From: Candidatus Kapaibacterium sp. | GTDB taxonomy: Bacteria; Bacteroidota; Ignavibacteria; Kapaibacteriales; UBA4661 | Direction of reading: 5' to 3' | DNA: 48,102 bases | Assembly: GCA_025455065.1 (NCBI GenBank) | Contig: JALONG010000004.1 | Span: 150,690 to 198,791, forward strand | Shown: one piece after another, positions 27,369 to 34,828 of the stretch | Position numbering within the stretch: position 1 is the first letter of the stretch | How the letters are laid out: the number at the start of each line of letters is the position of its first letter | Notes under the pieces: generated by a model | What the model saw: only the letters and a program-made list of their open reading frames with translations | Databases searched by the model: none | What the model was told of the DNA's origin: nothing | Made by a program: the position numbers and the translations under genes

Positions 27369-27442
27369 GGTCGGAAAAACAATCCGTGTTCGTTTTTTAC
27401 TTCATCATCCCATGAGTATTCATGCGGTCAAGGAGATGTTTT

Positions 27443-28207
27443 ATGCAATACCGAATTGTGGGCAGAATCGTTCTTGTTGTCTTGGGAATCACGTTTGCAT
27501 CGCTGCGCCTTGCGGCACAGGAAGCGCAAGAAGATTCGGCAAAAACGAAGTTTTTGTGGATATGGCAAACGATGGGCAAAGTGCAGCCTACGCCTGTAAA
27601 CACGGGCTTGGGGGATTATTTTCAAAGGACACTCAATATCCCGTCTCGCGCTGCATCATTTCCTTCGGAATCCTTTGCTGTATCGCCTTTTAACCTCATG
27701 CTGACATACGAAAAACTGGTCTTATTCTGCGGATATAGCGCAAATCTTGGTCTGCTCCAGCCTTTTGGCTTTTACAGCACTGCCGGAAGAGTGGTGAACG
27801 TGAGTAATTATGGGGTAAATCGCACCTACCACGAACTCACTTTTGGTATCGGCTATGCTGTTATCAATACGCCCCGATTCCGCTTGTATCCTAACGTTGC
27901 GTTTACTTCGACATTAGACCACTTTATGCTGCGGTATGCGCCCACACGAGATTCGATGTACACCGCACCGCATCCCGCGCCTATTGCGGTAGAACTCTAC
28001 GGGCATCTGCTTGAATTTGCTCTCGGCGCTGATTATCGCTTGCCGCTTGCATACTTTGACATGTACATTATGGCGAAAGTTGGCTTTAATTTTGACCCTG
28101 CCTTAGCTCTGGTCAATTCTCCAAACTATCCCGAAAGGGGTGCGTGGGTTTCAAGGCGCGGTATTTTCTTTCAACTAGGCATCGGATTAGGCACAGAGCG
28201 GCGTTGA
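27443..28207 (+). CDS. Outer-membrane barrel-like protein, paralog 1
   Basis: Protein of 254 residues with a signal peptide (IVLVVLGITFASLRLAAQ), a short WIWQ motif, and repeated amphipathic strands over the rest, ending RRGIFFQLGIGLGTERR. It is a paralog of the next gene: both share F(L/W)W(I)WQ after the signal peptide, a SPF(N/Y)L segment, YAVINTPRFRLYP versus YSVVNSQRFRLYP, and the same C-terminus. A strong AGGAG (27431-27435) 7 bases before ATG 27443 decides the start over the ATG at 27422. Possibly a target of the upstream sigma factor. Function unknown. Confidence 0.72.
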   Translation: MQYRIVGRIVLVVLGITFASLRLAAQEAQEDSAKTKFLWIWQTMGKVQPTPVNTGLGDYFQRTLNIPSRAASFPSESFAVSPFNLMLTYEKLVLFCGYSANLGLLQPFGFYSTAGRVVNVSNYGVNRTYHELTFGIGYAVINTPRFRLYPNVAFTSTLDHFMLRYAPTRDSMYTAPHPAPIAVELYGHLLEFALGADYRLPLAYFDMYIMAKVGFNFDPALALVNSPNYPERGAWVSRRGIFFQLGIGLGTERR

Positions 28208-28294
28208 GCAAGGTTTAGTAGATTTTCACGAAACACATTCTCTTTTCTTTACACTGTTTCCCGCACAAGCATTGATGCGGGGTAGGAGGCTTTT

Positions 28295-29035
28295 ATGATT
28301 TCCCGAAAAAACGTGATGGCATTTTGCCTGTATCTTGCCCTGTCTGCAAGCGTTTATGCGCCTTCGCAAGCACAAGAGCAACACAGCGACACTGTTCCCA
28401 AGACGACTTCGCGCCCGTTTTGGATTTGGCAGATTTTAGCGAATTTCCAGCCCGGAAGCGCCGAAGATGCCTTTAATGCGCGTCTTGCGCAGGAATTGGC
28501 GGGGCAAGGCTCTATTCCTCGCTTCGGTTCAAACCGATTTATCATTTCGCCTTTTTACCTTTCGTGGAATCACAATAAATGGATTATCATGGCTGGGTAT
28601 AGTGGAACTTTGGGGACAGCTGTTTCAAGTTTTATATCAGGTACTGAGTATGACGAGATTTTCTACGGCTTTGGTTATTCGGTAGTTAATTCTCAGCGTT
28701 TTAGACTTTATCCTTTTATTGGCTTTCGTGGGGATATACAACGCATTACTCTTACAGAACCAACGACGTTGAGTAATGCGCTCAAAACGTTCACTCCAAA
28801 CTCTATCACAATCCAGCGTACTGCAAGTATTATCGAATTGTCAGTTGGAGCAGATTATAACTTTGCTCTTGAATATGGAGATTTGTATATCATGGCAAGA
28901 ATTGGCTATAATTTTGAATTCGGGCAGAACTGGACATTAGGAAGGCAATATCTTGCAGATGCCGACCCAAATTGGTTTTCCCGACGAGGTATTTTCTTTC
29001 ACCTCGGCATTGGATTAGGCACAGAGCGGCGTTGA
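28295..29035 (+). CDS. Outer-membrane barrel-like protein, paralog 2
   Basis: Protein of 246 residues with a signal peptide ending near SQAQEQ, then the same plan as the previous gene (PFWIWQILANFQP, YSVVNSQRFRLYPFIGF, MARIGYNFEF, RRGIFFHLGIGLGTERR). TAGGAGG at 28283-28289 lies 5 bases before the ATG. The leader is also duplicated: ATGCGG-AGGAG-TTTTATG occurs in both. The stretch from about 28590 to 28960 is clearly more AT-rich than the flanks, which may mean it was replaced by a divergent allele. Function unknown; an eight-stranded barrel is plausible. Confidence 0.72.
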   Translation: MISRKNVMAFCLYLALSASVYAPSQAQEQHSDTVPKTTSRPFWIWQILANFQPGSAEDAFNARLAQELAGQGSIPRFGSNRFIISPFYLSWNHNKWIIMAGYSGTLGTAVSSFISGTEYDEIFYGFGYSVVNSQRFRLYPFIGFRGDIQRITLTEPTTLSNALKTFTPNSITIQRTASIIELSVGADYNFALEYGDLYIMARIGYNFEFGQNWTLGRQYLADADPNWFSRRGIFFHLGIGLGTERR

Positions 29036-29044
29036 GACATTTCC

Positions 29045-29920
29045 TTACGACTTCCGCGCAATGCTGATAATCATTATCGGCGGAGTCAGCGCTTGCCCTG
29101 CGGCGCGTGATTGATGGATTTTTCGCACAATGTCCATCCCTTTGCTAACGCGCCCAAATGCCGCAAAGCCCTGTCTGTCGGGGTTGCGATGCCCTCCAAA
29201 GTCTAATTGCGGTTGGTCGCCGATGCAGATAAAAAATTCGTACTGCGCGGAATTTGGCTCATCTCGCGCCATAGAAAGCGTTCCGTCGAGGTGTTTGATG
29301 CCTGTTTCCTTCGTGGTTTCAATCTCTATCGGCGGCATTGCGTAGCGGTCGTAAAGGCTGCCGATAGTGGATTGGATGACTTCAATTTTGATGCTGTCCG
29401 GCTTGTCGGGCTGATTATCTTTCTTGACGGTGCGGTGAAAAAAGCCGCCCGTGTAATAGCCGCCAATCACGTAATGCAGGAAATTTTCGACTGTTCCGGG
29501 CGCAGCGCGGCGAAAAAGGTCTGCTTCAATCGCACCAGCCGTTGTGAGGATACGAATTTTGACAACGGCAGCAGTGTCCGGCAACATTGGTCGAATGGTG
29601 CTTTGCGGCTGTTCGGTAGAAGCGCTTGCGCTTGTGGAAGCAGGCTGAGCAAGCGTTGGAGATGTGCTTGAAAGCGGCTTTGCGTCAGGTATTTGAGCCG
29701 CTTTTTCCGGCTGCTTTTCTTCTTGGGACTTTCCCTTCGTTTTTTCTGATGTCGTTGAAGAGCGCTTGGGTGCTGGCTTTGCGGAAGATTGTGCAAAAAC
29801 AGGTACGGTAAAAAGTGCTGTAAGCAGCATTACGACAAGCGTTGAGGACAATGTATGTGATTGGGGCAGCACTTGATTTGTGCTGCGGGAAGATGCTCGT
29901 GAGACAAGGAATGAAGCCAT
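29045..29920 (-). CDS. Exported cyclophilin-type peptidyl-prolyl isomerase
   Basis: Protein folding helper (291 residues) that isomerises prolyl peptide bonds. It has a signal peptide or anchor (TLSSTLVVMLLTALFTVPVFAQ), a Ser/Thr/Pro-rich linker to about residue 105, and a cyclophilin domain: ILTTAGAIEADLFRRAAPGTVENFLHYV, GGFFHRTVKK, GTLSMARDEPNSAQYEFFICIGDQPQLD (each cut here), and AAFGRVSKGMDIVRKI. The ATG at 29918-29920 is chosen because the signal peptide follows; an ATG 159 bases further upstream gives a poor start. It converges with the barrel paralog and diverges from the metalloprotease. Confidence 0.9.
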   Translation of the reverse strand: MASFLVSRASSRSTNQVLPQSHTLSSTLVVMLLTALFTVPVFAQSSAKPAPKRSSTTSEKTKGKSQEEKQPEKAAQIPDAKPLSSTSPTLAQPASTSASASTEQPQSTIRPMLPDTAAVVKIRILTTAGAIEADLFRRAAPGTVENFLHYVIGGYYTGGFFHRTVKKDNQPDKPDSIKIEVIQSTIGSLYDRYAMPPIEIETTKETGIKHLDGTLSMARDEPNSAQYEFFICIGDQPQLDFGGHRNPDRQGFAAFGRVSKGMDIVRKIHQSRAAGQALTPPIMIISIARKS

Positions 29921-29994
29921 TATGAAATGATTTAGTGCATACAAAAAAAACACAAAGCGCGAGGCTCTCGCTAAAAACGTTGGAATAACCGCAG

Positions 29995-30002
29995 CAAATA
30001 TA
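29995..30002 (-). promoter_or_regulatory. Candidate -7 box for the cyclophilin gene
   Basis: TATATTTG on the minus strand, matching the Bacteroidota -7 consensus TAnnTTTG, about 75 bases before the start codon. No good -33 TTTG is seen at the right distance. Confidence 0.4.
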
Positions 30003-30130
30003 CGGCTTTTACCAAGGAAATTCCGCGTCTTTTCTCCCGTAAGATTTCTTTGCAACTTTTTACGTGCCTTTCCGTACACCGCAAATTTACCCCCATTTTT
30101 TTCCCATCTGTGTTATTAGGAGAGACCATT

Positions 30131-32608
30131 ATGAAGAATCTGCGCAACGCCTTGTTGCTGACGATATTCGCCACATTCCCCATGCTAACCTTTGCCCAAG
30201 CACCCGCAACACCACCCGCAGGCGCACCTCCGGGCGGCGCAGCAGGAGCGGCTTCGGGGATAAAAGCATATAAAGACGTGATTACGGCTCAGGCAAAGAG
30301 CGATGACGGCTTGTTTACCGTACATCGCATTGATGAAAAAGTGTTTTACGAAATTCCGAACAAACTCCTCGGCAAAGAGATGCTCTTGGTTACGCGCCAA
30401 GCAAAAACGCCGTCTGTGGGCTATGGCGGCGAGGAAACGAATGAAGAAGTTGTGCGCTGGGAACGTAAGTACAATCGCATTTTGCTTCGTGCGGTAACGT
30501 ATCTGAACGTTGCGGCGGATTCGCTTCCCATTTCCAAAGCCGTGAAAAGCGCTAATTTCGAGGAAATCATTGCTTCGTTTCCAATCCAAGCGCTTGCGAA
30601 GGATTCCAACGGTGTCGTCATTGAGGTTACTTCGATGTTCACCACCGACATCGGTATTCTCACTCCTCCCAAACCTACACGCGACCAATATCGCATCGGC
30701 GGCTTGGATGCGAGCCGCTCTTTCGTTGAATACACACGGAGTTTTCCCGAAAATATCGAAGTGGAAAATGTCCTGACCTATTCCGCCGAAGCAGCCCCGC
30801 AAAATCCGAGTTCGCGCACAATGTCGTTCACGATGCACCATTCCATGATTAAACTGCCCGAAACACCAATGTTGGCGCGGTATGCAGACCCGCGAGTCGG
30901 CTGGTTTTCCTTCACGCGCACCGATTACGGAATGCCCACACAAAAGGCTGAACGCCGCTCCATTATTCGCCGTTGGCGCTTAGAACCGAAAGACGAAGCT
31001 GCGTATTTTCGTGGTGAACTTGTTGAACCGAAAAAACCTATCACCTACTACATTGACCCCGCAACGCCCGTACAATGGCGCGGAGCGCTCAAAAAGGGCG
31101 TAGAAGCGTGGAATGTCGCCTTTGAGCAAGCAGGCTTCAAAAATGCCATTCGCTGCATTGACCCGCCGACTCCGAAAGAAGACCCCGAATGGTCGCCCGA
31201 AGATGCGCGGTATTCCGTTATTCGTTATTACCCTTCTCCGGTGGAAAATGCCTACGGTCCCAACGTTGCAGACCCGCGTTCCGGCGAAATTATCGAATCG
31301 GATATTGGCTGGTTTCACAACGTGATGAACCTTTTGCGCGAGTGGTATTTCGTGCAAGCAGTCGCAGACCCGCGTTCACACAAAATGCCGCTTCCCGACA
31401 GTTTGATGAGCGAACTTATCACGTTTGTTTCTGCGCACGAAGTTGGTCATACGCTTGGTTTCCCGCATAATATGAAGGCTTCCAACGCTTACCCCGTTGA
31501 TTCGCTGCGTTCCAAGACCTTCACCCAGCAATACGGCACTGCGCCCAGCATCATGGACTATGCGCGATTTAACTACATTGCTCAACCCGGTGACGGCGCA
31601 GCAATGATGCCGAATGTCGGTCCCTACGACAAATTTGCCACAAAGTGGGGCTACCGTTTGATTCAAGGCGCAAAAACCTCTGAAGATGAACTCCCAACGA
31701 CCCGCGCATGGGCGAAAGAAGCGCAAAAAGACAAGATGCTCCGCTTTGGTGCGCAGCAGTTCGCCATTACCGACCCGCTCTCACAAACAGAAGATTTAGG
31801 CGATGATGCAGTCAAAGCTACGACCTACGGCTTGAAAAATCTGGAGCGCGTTATGGGATACTTGCCGGAGGCTTCCGCAAAAGCAGGCGAAAGTTTCGAT
31901 GAATTGCGCGGCTTGTACGAAGAAGTCTTGGGACAATGGAACCGCGAAATGGGACACGTTGCAAATTATCCGGGCGGCGTGGATATTGTGCTGAAAGTCA
32001 ATGGCGACGAAGGCACACAGTATAACGGTCTTCCGCGTGAGCGCCAAAAAGGTGCAGTACAGTTTTTGAGCGATAATGCTTGGAAAGCGCCTAAATTCAT
32101 GCTTCGTGAGGATGTCATTCGCAAAATTTATCCGTCGGGTTCGGTAAAATTGCTGCAAGATGCCCAAGCACGACTTGTACGCACGGTTCTGAGCAATGAC
32201 AAACTTTTGCGCCTTTTGGAGCAAGAATCCCTCGAAGGCGCGAAAGCATATTCGGTGCGTGAACTTCTCAGCGACGTAGAAAATGCGCTCTTCAGCGACG
32301 TGAAGCAGGCAAAACCGCAAACCGATGATTACCGCCGCAATTTGCAACGGACATTGGTGGATGAACTCGGGAAAAAACTTGTTCCCCCGCCGCCGCCTGT
32401 TGTTCCGCCGGGATTCGAGCAGTTCCGCGCCTTATTTGCAACGCCGGACGTTTCCAACACGGATGTACGCGGTTTAGCGCGTATGCAGTTGGAGGGCTTA
32501 AAAGCAACGTGTTCAAGCGCTGCCGGAAAAGCTGCGGATGCAGTAACGAAGGCACATTTACGCGATTTGGCGGTAACGATTGACAACATTCTCGACCCGA
32601 AAAAATAA
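30131..32608 (+). CDS. Secreted zinc metalloprotease of the DUF5117/DUF4953 group
   Basis: An 825-residue protein with a signal peptide (MKNLRNALLLTIFATFPMLT, ending near FAQ), a Gly/Ala/Pro linker, then the DUF5118/DUF5117 region (VFYEIPNKLLGKEMLLVTRQ) and a DUF4953 protease domain. The zinc site is a metzincin signature HExxHxxGxxH at His436, Glu437, His440 and His446 (HEVGHTLGFPHN), with a Met-turn candidate at SIMDYARFNY. The C-terminal third is helical and ends NILDPKK. AGGAGA lies 7 bases before the ATG. It is probably periplasmic or secreted; the substrate is unknown. It is the first gene of a rightward unit that ends at the terminator at 32774. Confidence 0.92.
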   Translation: MKNLRNALLLTIFATFPMLTFAQAPATPPAGAPPGGAAGAASGIKAYKDVITAQAKSDDGLFTVHRIDEKVFYEIPNKLLGKEMLLVTRQAKTPSVGYGGEETNEEVVRWERKYNRILLRAVTYLNVAADSLPISKAVKSANFEEIIASFPIQALAKDSNGVVIEVTSMFTTDIGILTPPKPTRDQYRIGGLDASRSFVEYTRSFPENIEVENVLTYSAEAAPQNPSSRTMSFTMHHSMIKLPETPMLARYADPRVGWFSFTRTDYGMPTQKAERRSIIRRWRLEPKDEAAYFRGELVEPKKPITYYIDPATPVQWRGALKKGVEAWNVAFEQAGFKNAIRCIDPPTPKEDPEWSPEDARYSVIRYYPSPVENAYGPNVADPRSGEIIESDIGWFHNVMNLLREWYFVQAVADPRSHKMPLPDSLMSELITFVSAHEVGHTLGFPHNMKASNAYPVDSLRSKTFTQQYGTAPSIMDYARFNYIAQPGDGAAMMPNVGPYDKFATKWGYRLIQGAKTSEDELPTTRAWAKEAQKDKMLRFGAQQFAITDPLSQTEDLGDDAVKATTYGLKNLERVMGYLPEASAKAGESFDELRGLYEEVLGQWNREMGHVANYPGGVDIVLKVNGDEGTQYNGLPRERQKGAVQFLSDNAWKAPKFMLREDVIRKIYPSGSVKLLQDAQARLVRTVLSNDKLLRLLEQESLEGAKAYSVRELLSDVENALFSDVKQAKPQTDDYRRNLQRTLVDELGKKLVPPPPPVVPPGFEQFRALFATPDVSNTDVRGLARMQLEGLKATCSSAAGKAADAVTKAHLRDLAVTIDNILDPKK

Positions 32609-32687
32609 TCGTCCGTAATATCAATTTGAGTTGAGCATTGTGCAATATTTTGGGGGTTGTTTTCGTTTGGAAATAGCGAAAATACTC

Positions 32688-32709
32688 GCACAGACAAGAA
32701 TGTCTGTGC
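32688..32709. repeat. 22-bp palindrome with GCACAGACA arms
   Basis: Arms GCACAGACA and TGTCTGTGC are perfectly complementary around AGAA. The same palindrome occurs at 34708-34729 and, degenerate, at 34777-34798, in intergenic DNA. The 162 bases on either side of it (32609-32773) show no gene. Confidence 0.7.
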
Positions 32710-32773
32710 CACTGAAGCCGGATTTTTGCACAGTTATCAACTAAAACTTGGTACAAGACACCCAAAAAAACAC

Positions 32774-32817
32774 CAAAGCCGCTTCCAACCTAGTGTGGAA
32801 GCGGCTTTGTTTTTTTG
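32774..32817. terminator. Bidirectional terminator between the metalloprotease and bTHX
   Basis: A perfect 14-bp stem CAAAGCCGCTTCCA with an 8-base loop, followed by a T-run on the plus strand and preceded by an A-run (a T-run on the minus strand). It can end both the rightward metalloprotease transcript and the leftward bTHX transcript. Confidence 0.88.
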
Positions 32818-32934
32818 TTACGCCTGTGCATTTTTAATTTTACGCACTCTTTTTTTGCTCTTTTTCGGACGACGATTGCCGAAACTACCGTTCCAGACTT
32901 TGCCGCGCCGTGAGCGTCTATCGCCTCTACCCAT
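32818..32934 (-). CDS. Small ribosomal protein bTHX
   Basis: A 38-residue, strongly basic protein starting MGRGDRRSRRGKVWNGSFGN and continuing RRPKKSKKRVRKIKNAQA. This is the signature of bTHX (30S protein Thx), which binds at the head of the small ribosomal subunit in Thermus and the FCB group. I derived the frame from the minus strand: ATG at 32932-32934, stop TAA at 32818-32820. The sequence is intact. The terminator immediately follows, and a good promoter lies upstream at 32993-33022, so it can be expressed alone. The fni gene ends 120 bases upstream on the same strand. Confidence 0.93.
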   Translation of the reverse strand: MGRGDRRSRRGKVWNGSFGNRRPKKSKKRVRKIKNAQA

Positions 32935-32992
32935 GATGGTTATCGGTTTTAGTGAAACAAGGTTGATTGTTGATGTTGGAAATATCAGTCCG

Positions 32993-33022
32993 CGAAGATA
33001 CGCAGTTTTTCGGTTTTATCAA
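32993..33022 (-). promoter_or_regulatory. Promoter for bTHX
   Basis: On the minus strand, TTG (33020-33022), 19 bases, then TATCTTCG (33000-32993). This fits the Bacteroidota promoter consensus TTTG-N19-21-TAnnTTTG with one mismatch in the second box. The start codon lies about 58 bases downstream. Confidence 0.6.
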
Positions 33023-33054
33023 GATTGTAGCGAAACTTTTTCTTGTGCTTGCAG

Positions 33055-34119
33055 TTATTCCGCCATGTTCTGCATTGTTTCTACCGAAGCGTTTCCCGTC
33101 AGGAACATTGCGCCGCGTAATTGGAATTGCCAGCCGCGAATCATGTCGGCAAGCGCTTTTTGACCTTCTTCCATTTGTTTTTGCAAAAAAGGACGCGCCG
33201 CAGCAGCCATATTTGCCCCCAACGCAAGCGCTTTAGCCACATCCAGCCCCGAACTCACACCGCCGGATGCAATCACAACAGCATCGCGCCGAAAATCGTC
33301 GTGCTGCTGGCGTAGGTTTGAAGCGGCTTCCAGACATTCCACCGTTGTCAAGCCCCAATCCCAAAATACATCTTTGTATGCGTCTTCGGGTGCTGCGCCT
33401 GTGGAGCGCAGAATTTCTACGCCTGCCCAACTTGTGCCACCTGCACCCGCCACATCCAGAATCTGTACACCAACGTTGAAAAGCCGCAGCATCACGTCTG
33501 CATCCAAGCCTGCACCGACTTCTTTTGCAATCACAGGAACACCGATTGTCTTGCAAACCTCTTCAATCCCCACAAGCACACTGCGAAAGCGCGGAGAACC
33601 TTCCGGCTGCAAGAGTTCTTGGAGTGGGTTGAGGTGAATGGTGAGCGCGTCTGCCTCAATCATATCCACAATCCGGCGCAACTGCTCACGAACACTGGGC
33701 TTTGCGACTTCCGCACCGCCGATGTTTGCCGTAATCGGTATTGTCGGCGCTGCTTTGCGGACAACGCGAAATGATTCGTGAAAATCGCTTTTTTCGAGCG
33801 CCTGACGCTGCGAACCAACGCCCATCGGGATATTGCACTCCGCGCACACTTCCGCCAATTCACGATTGATACGCTCTGCATCGGCATAACCGCCCGTCAT
33901 GCACGAAATCATCAGGGGTTGAGAGATGACTTTGTTCAAAAAACGAGTTTCGGTGGAAACATCAGTCAAATCAAGTTCGGGAAGTGCGTTATGGCGCAGC
34001 GTGACCGCATCGAAGCCGCTTGTTTTAGTGCGAAAACTCACGCGATTGTGAACGCACAGTTCAACGTGTTCTTGCTTGCGCGATGATGTTTGGTGAGGTT
34101 TGGGGGGCATATACGGCAT
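33055..34119 (-). CDS. fni: Type 2 isopentenyl-diphosphate delta-isomerase
   Basis: FMN-dependent isomerase that converts IPP to DMAPP for isoprenoid synthesis, unrelated to the type 1 metal enzyme. The 354-residue protein shows the family order: KQEHVELCVHN near the start, MISCMTGGYADAERIN, GVGSQRQAL, ALTIHLNPLQELLQPEG, VIAKEVGAGLDADV, GAGGTSWAGVE and IASGGVSSGLDVAKALALGA with the phosphate-binding glycines. It lies 8 bases after a lipoprotein gene. Two starts are close (34119 and 34110); either would do. Confidence 0.96.
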   Translation of the reverse strand: MPYMPPKPHQTSSRKQEHVELCVHNRVSFRTKTSGFDAVTLRHNALPELDLTDVSTETRFLNKVISQPLMISCMTGGYADAERINRELAEVCAECNIPMGVGSQRQALEKSDFHESFRVVRKAAPTIPITANIGGAEVAKPSVREQLRRIVDMIEADALTIHLNPLQELLQPEGSPRFRSVLVGIEEVCKTIGVPVIAKEVGAGLDADVMLRLFNVGVQILDVAGAGGTSWAGVEILRSTGAAPEDAYKDVFWDWGLTTVECLEAASNLRQQHDDFRRDAVVIASGGVSSGLDVAKALALGANMAAAARPFLQKQMEEGQKALADMIRGWQFQLRGAMFLTGNASVETMQNMAE

Positions 34120-34127
34120 TGGTAAAA

Positions 34128-34598
34128 TTAGCGAATTTCCGGTTGTCGTGAATCCTTCCGAGGCACTTGTGGAGCGGCTTTCAGGCTATCTCCTTTCAGG
34201 CTATCTCTTTTCAGGCTGTCAGCTTTGGGGCTTGCTGTTTTCAGGCTGTCAGCTTTTTTGCGTTCACGCTCGGCATTTTCTTTTGCACCTTCTTCCTCGC
34301 CGATGCGCCGTGCGCGGTTTCGTGCGGTGTCCAACAACTGCCGCAGTTTTTCGGGGTTTCCCGTCAGCTCGCTAAAACGCTGACGGAAGGCAATTTCACT
34401 CATGCCGTACCGCCGAAAAATTTCTTGAACCCGCTTATTTGCTTGCATGGAATCACTTGCGAATTGTTCTCGTGCTATCAAAATTTCGGTGTAGGTTTGG
34501 ACAAACTGCTCGTCTTCGTTTGTCCATGCTTTTGAACAGGCTGATAGGCAAACACTTCCTATGAACACAAACAACAAAACTGTTTTCCACCGTAGCAT
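34128..34598 (-). CDS. Small lipoprotein with DSLK repeats
   Basis: A 156-residue protein with a lipoprotein signal peptide (KTVLLFVFIGSVCLSACSKA, Cys20 in the lipobox LSAC), a helical domain (VQTYTEILIAREQFASDSMQ and RQRFSELTGNPEKLRQLLDT) that resembles DUF4296, then a charged C-terminus with repeated K-A-D-S-L-K units. The ATG at 34596-34598 is chosen; upstream the frame runs through palindromic intergenic repeats (giving the artificial DILVCA peptides). It probably forms one unit with fni, 8 bases downstream. Function unknown. Confidence 0.7.
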   Translation of the reverse strand: MLRWKTVLLFVFIGSVCLSACSKAWTNEDEQFVQTYTEILIAREQFASDSMQANKRVQEIFRRYGMSEIAFRQRFSELTGNPEKLRQLLDTARNRARRIGEEEGAKENAERERKKADSLKTASPKADSLKRDSLKGDSLKAAPQVPRKDSRQPEIR

Positions 34599-34614
34599 AG
34601 ACTGAGCGCCGCGC

Positions 34615-34812
34615 TCAAATGTCTGTGCCATCCATACGCGCAGCGTATAGTCTTGCGTTGGTCGTACTTGCGATGTCTTCTGTTGCTTACGCCTTGCGGC
34701 GTTGGTGGCACAGACAAGAATGTCTGTGCTACGAGAAGAAGGTTGCTCTGTGGAATTACGCCTAACGGCGTTAATGGCACAGACAAGAATGTCCATGCTA
34801 CGGGAGAAGATG
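34615..34812. repeat. Cluster of three hairpin repeats with GCACAGACA palindromes
   Basis: Two tandem units of about 56 bases (34687-34742 and 34756-34812) read ttacgcc..ggcgtt..tggcacagacaag and so on, each with a small ACGCC/GGCGT hairpin followed by the GCACAGACA palindrome and tacg(a/g)gagaag. A third, degenerate copy lies inverted at about 34615-34655. They fill the gap between the lipoprotein gene and hisB. Confidence 0.75.
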
Positions 34813-34828
34813 TAATTTTGAGGCAATA

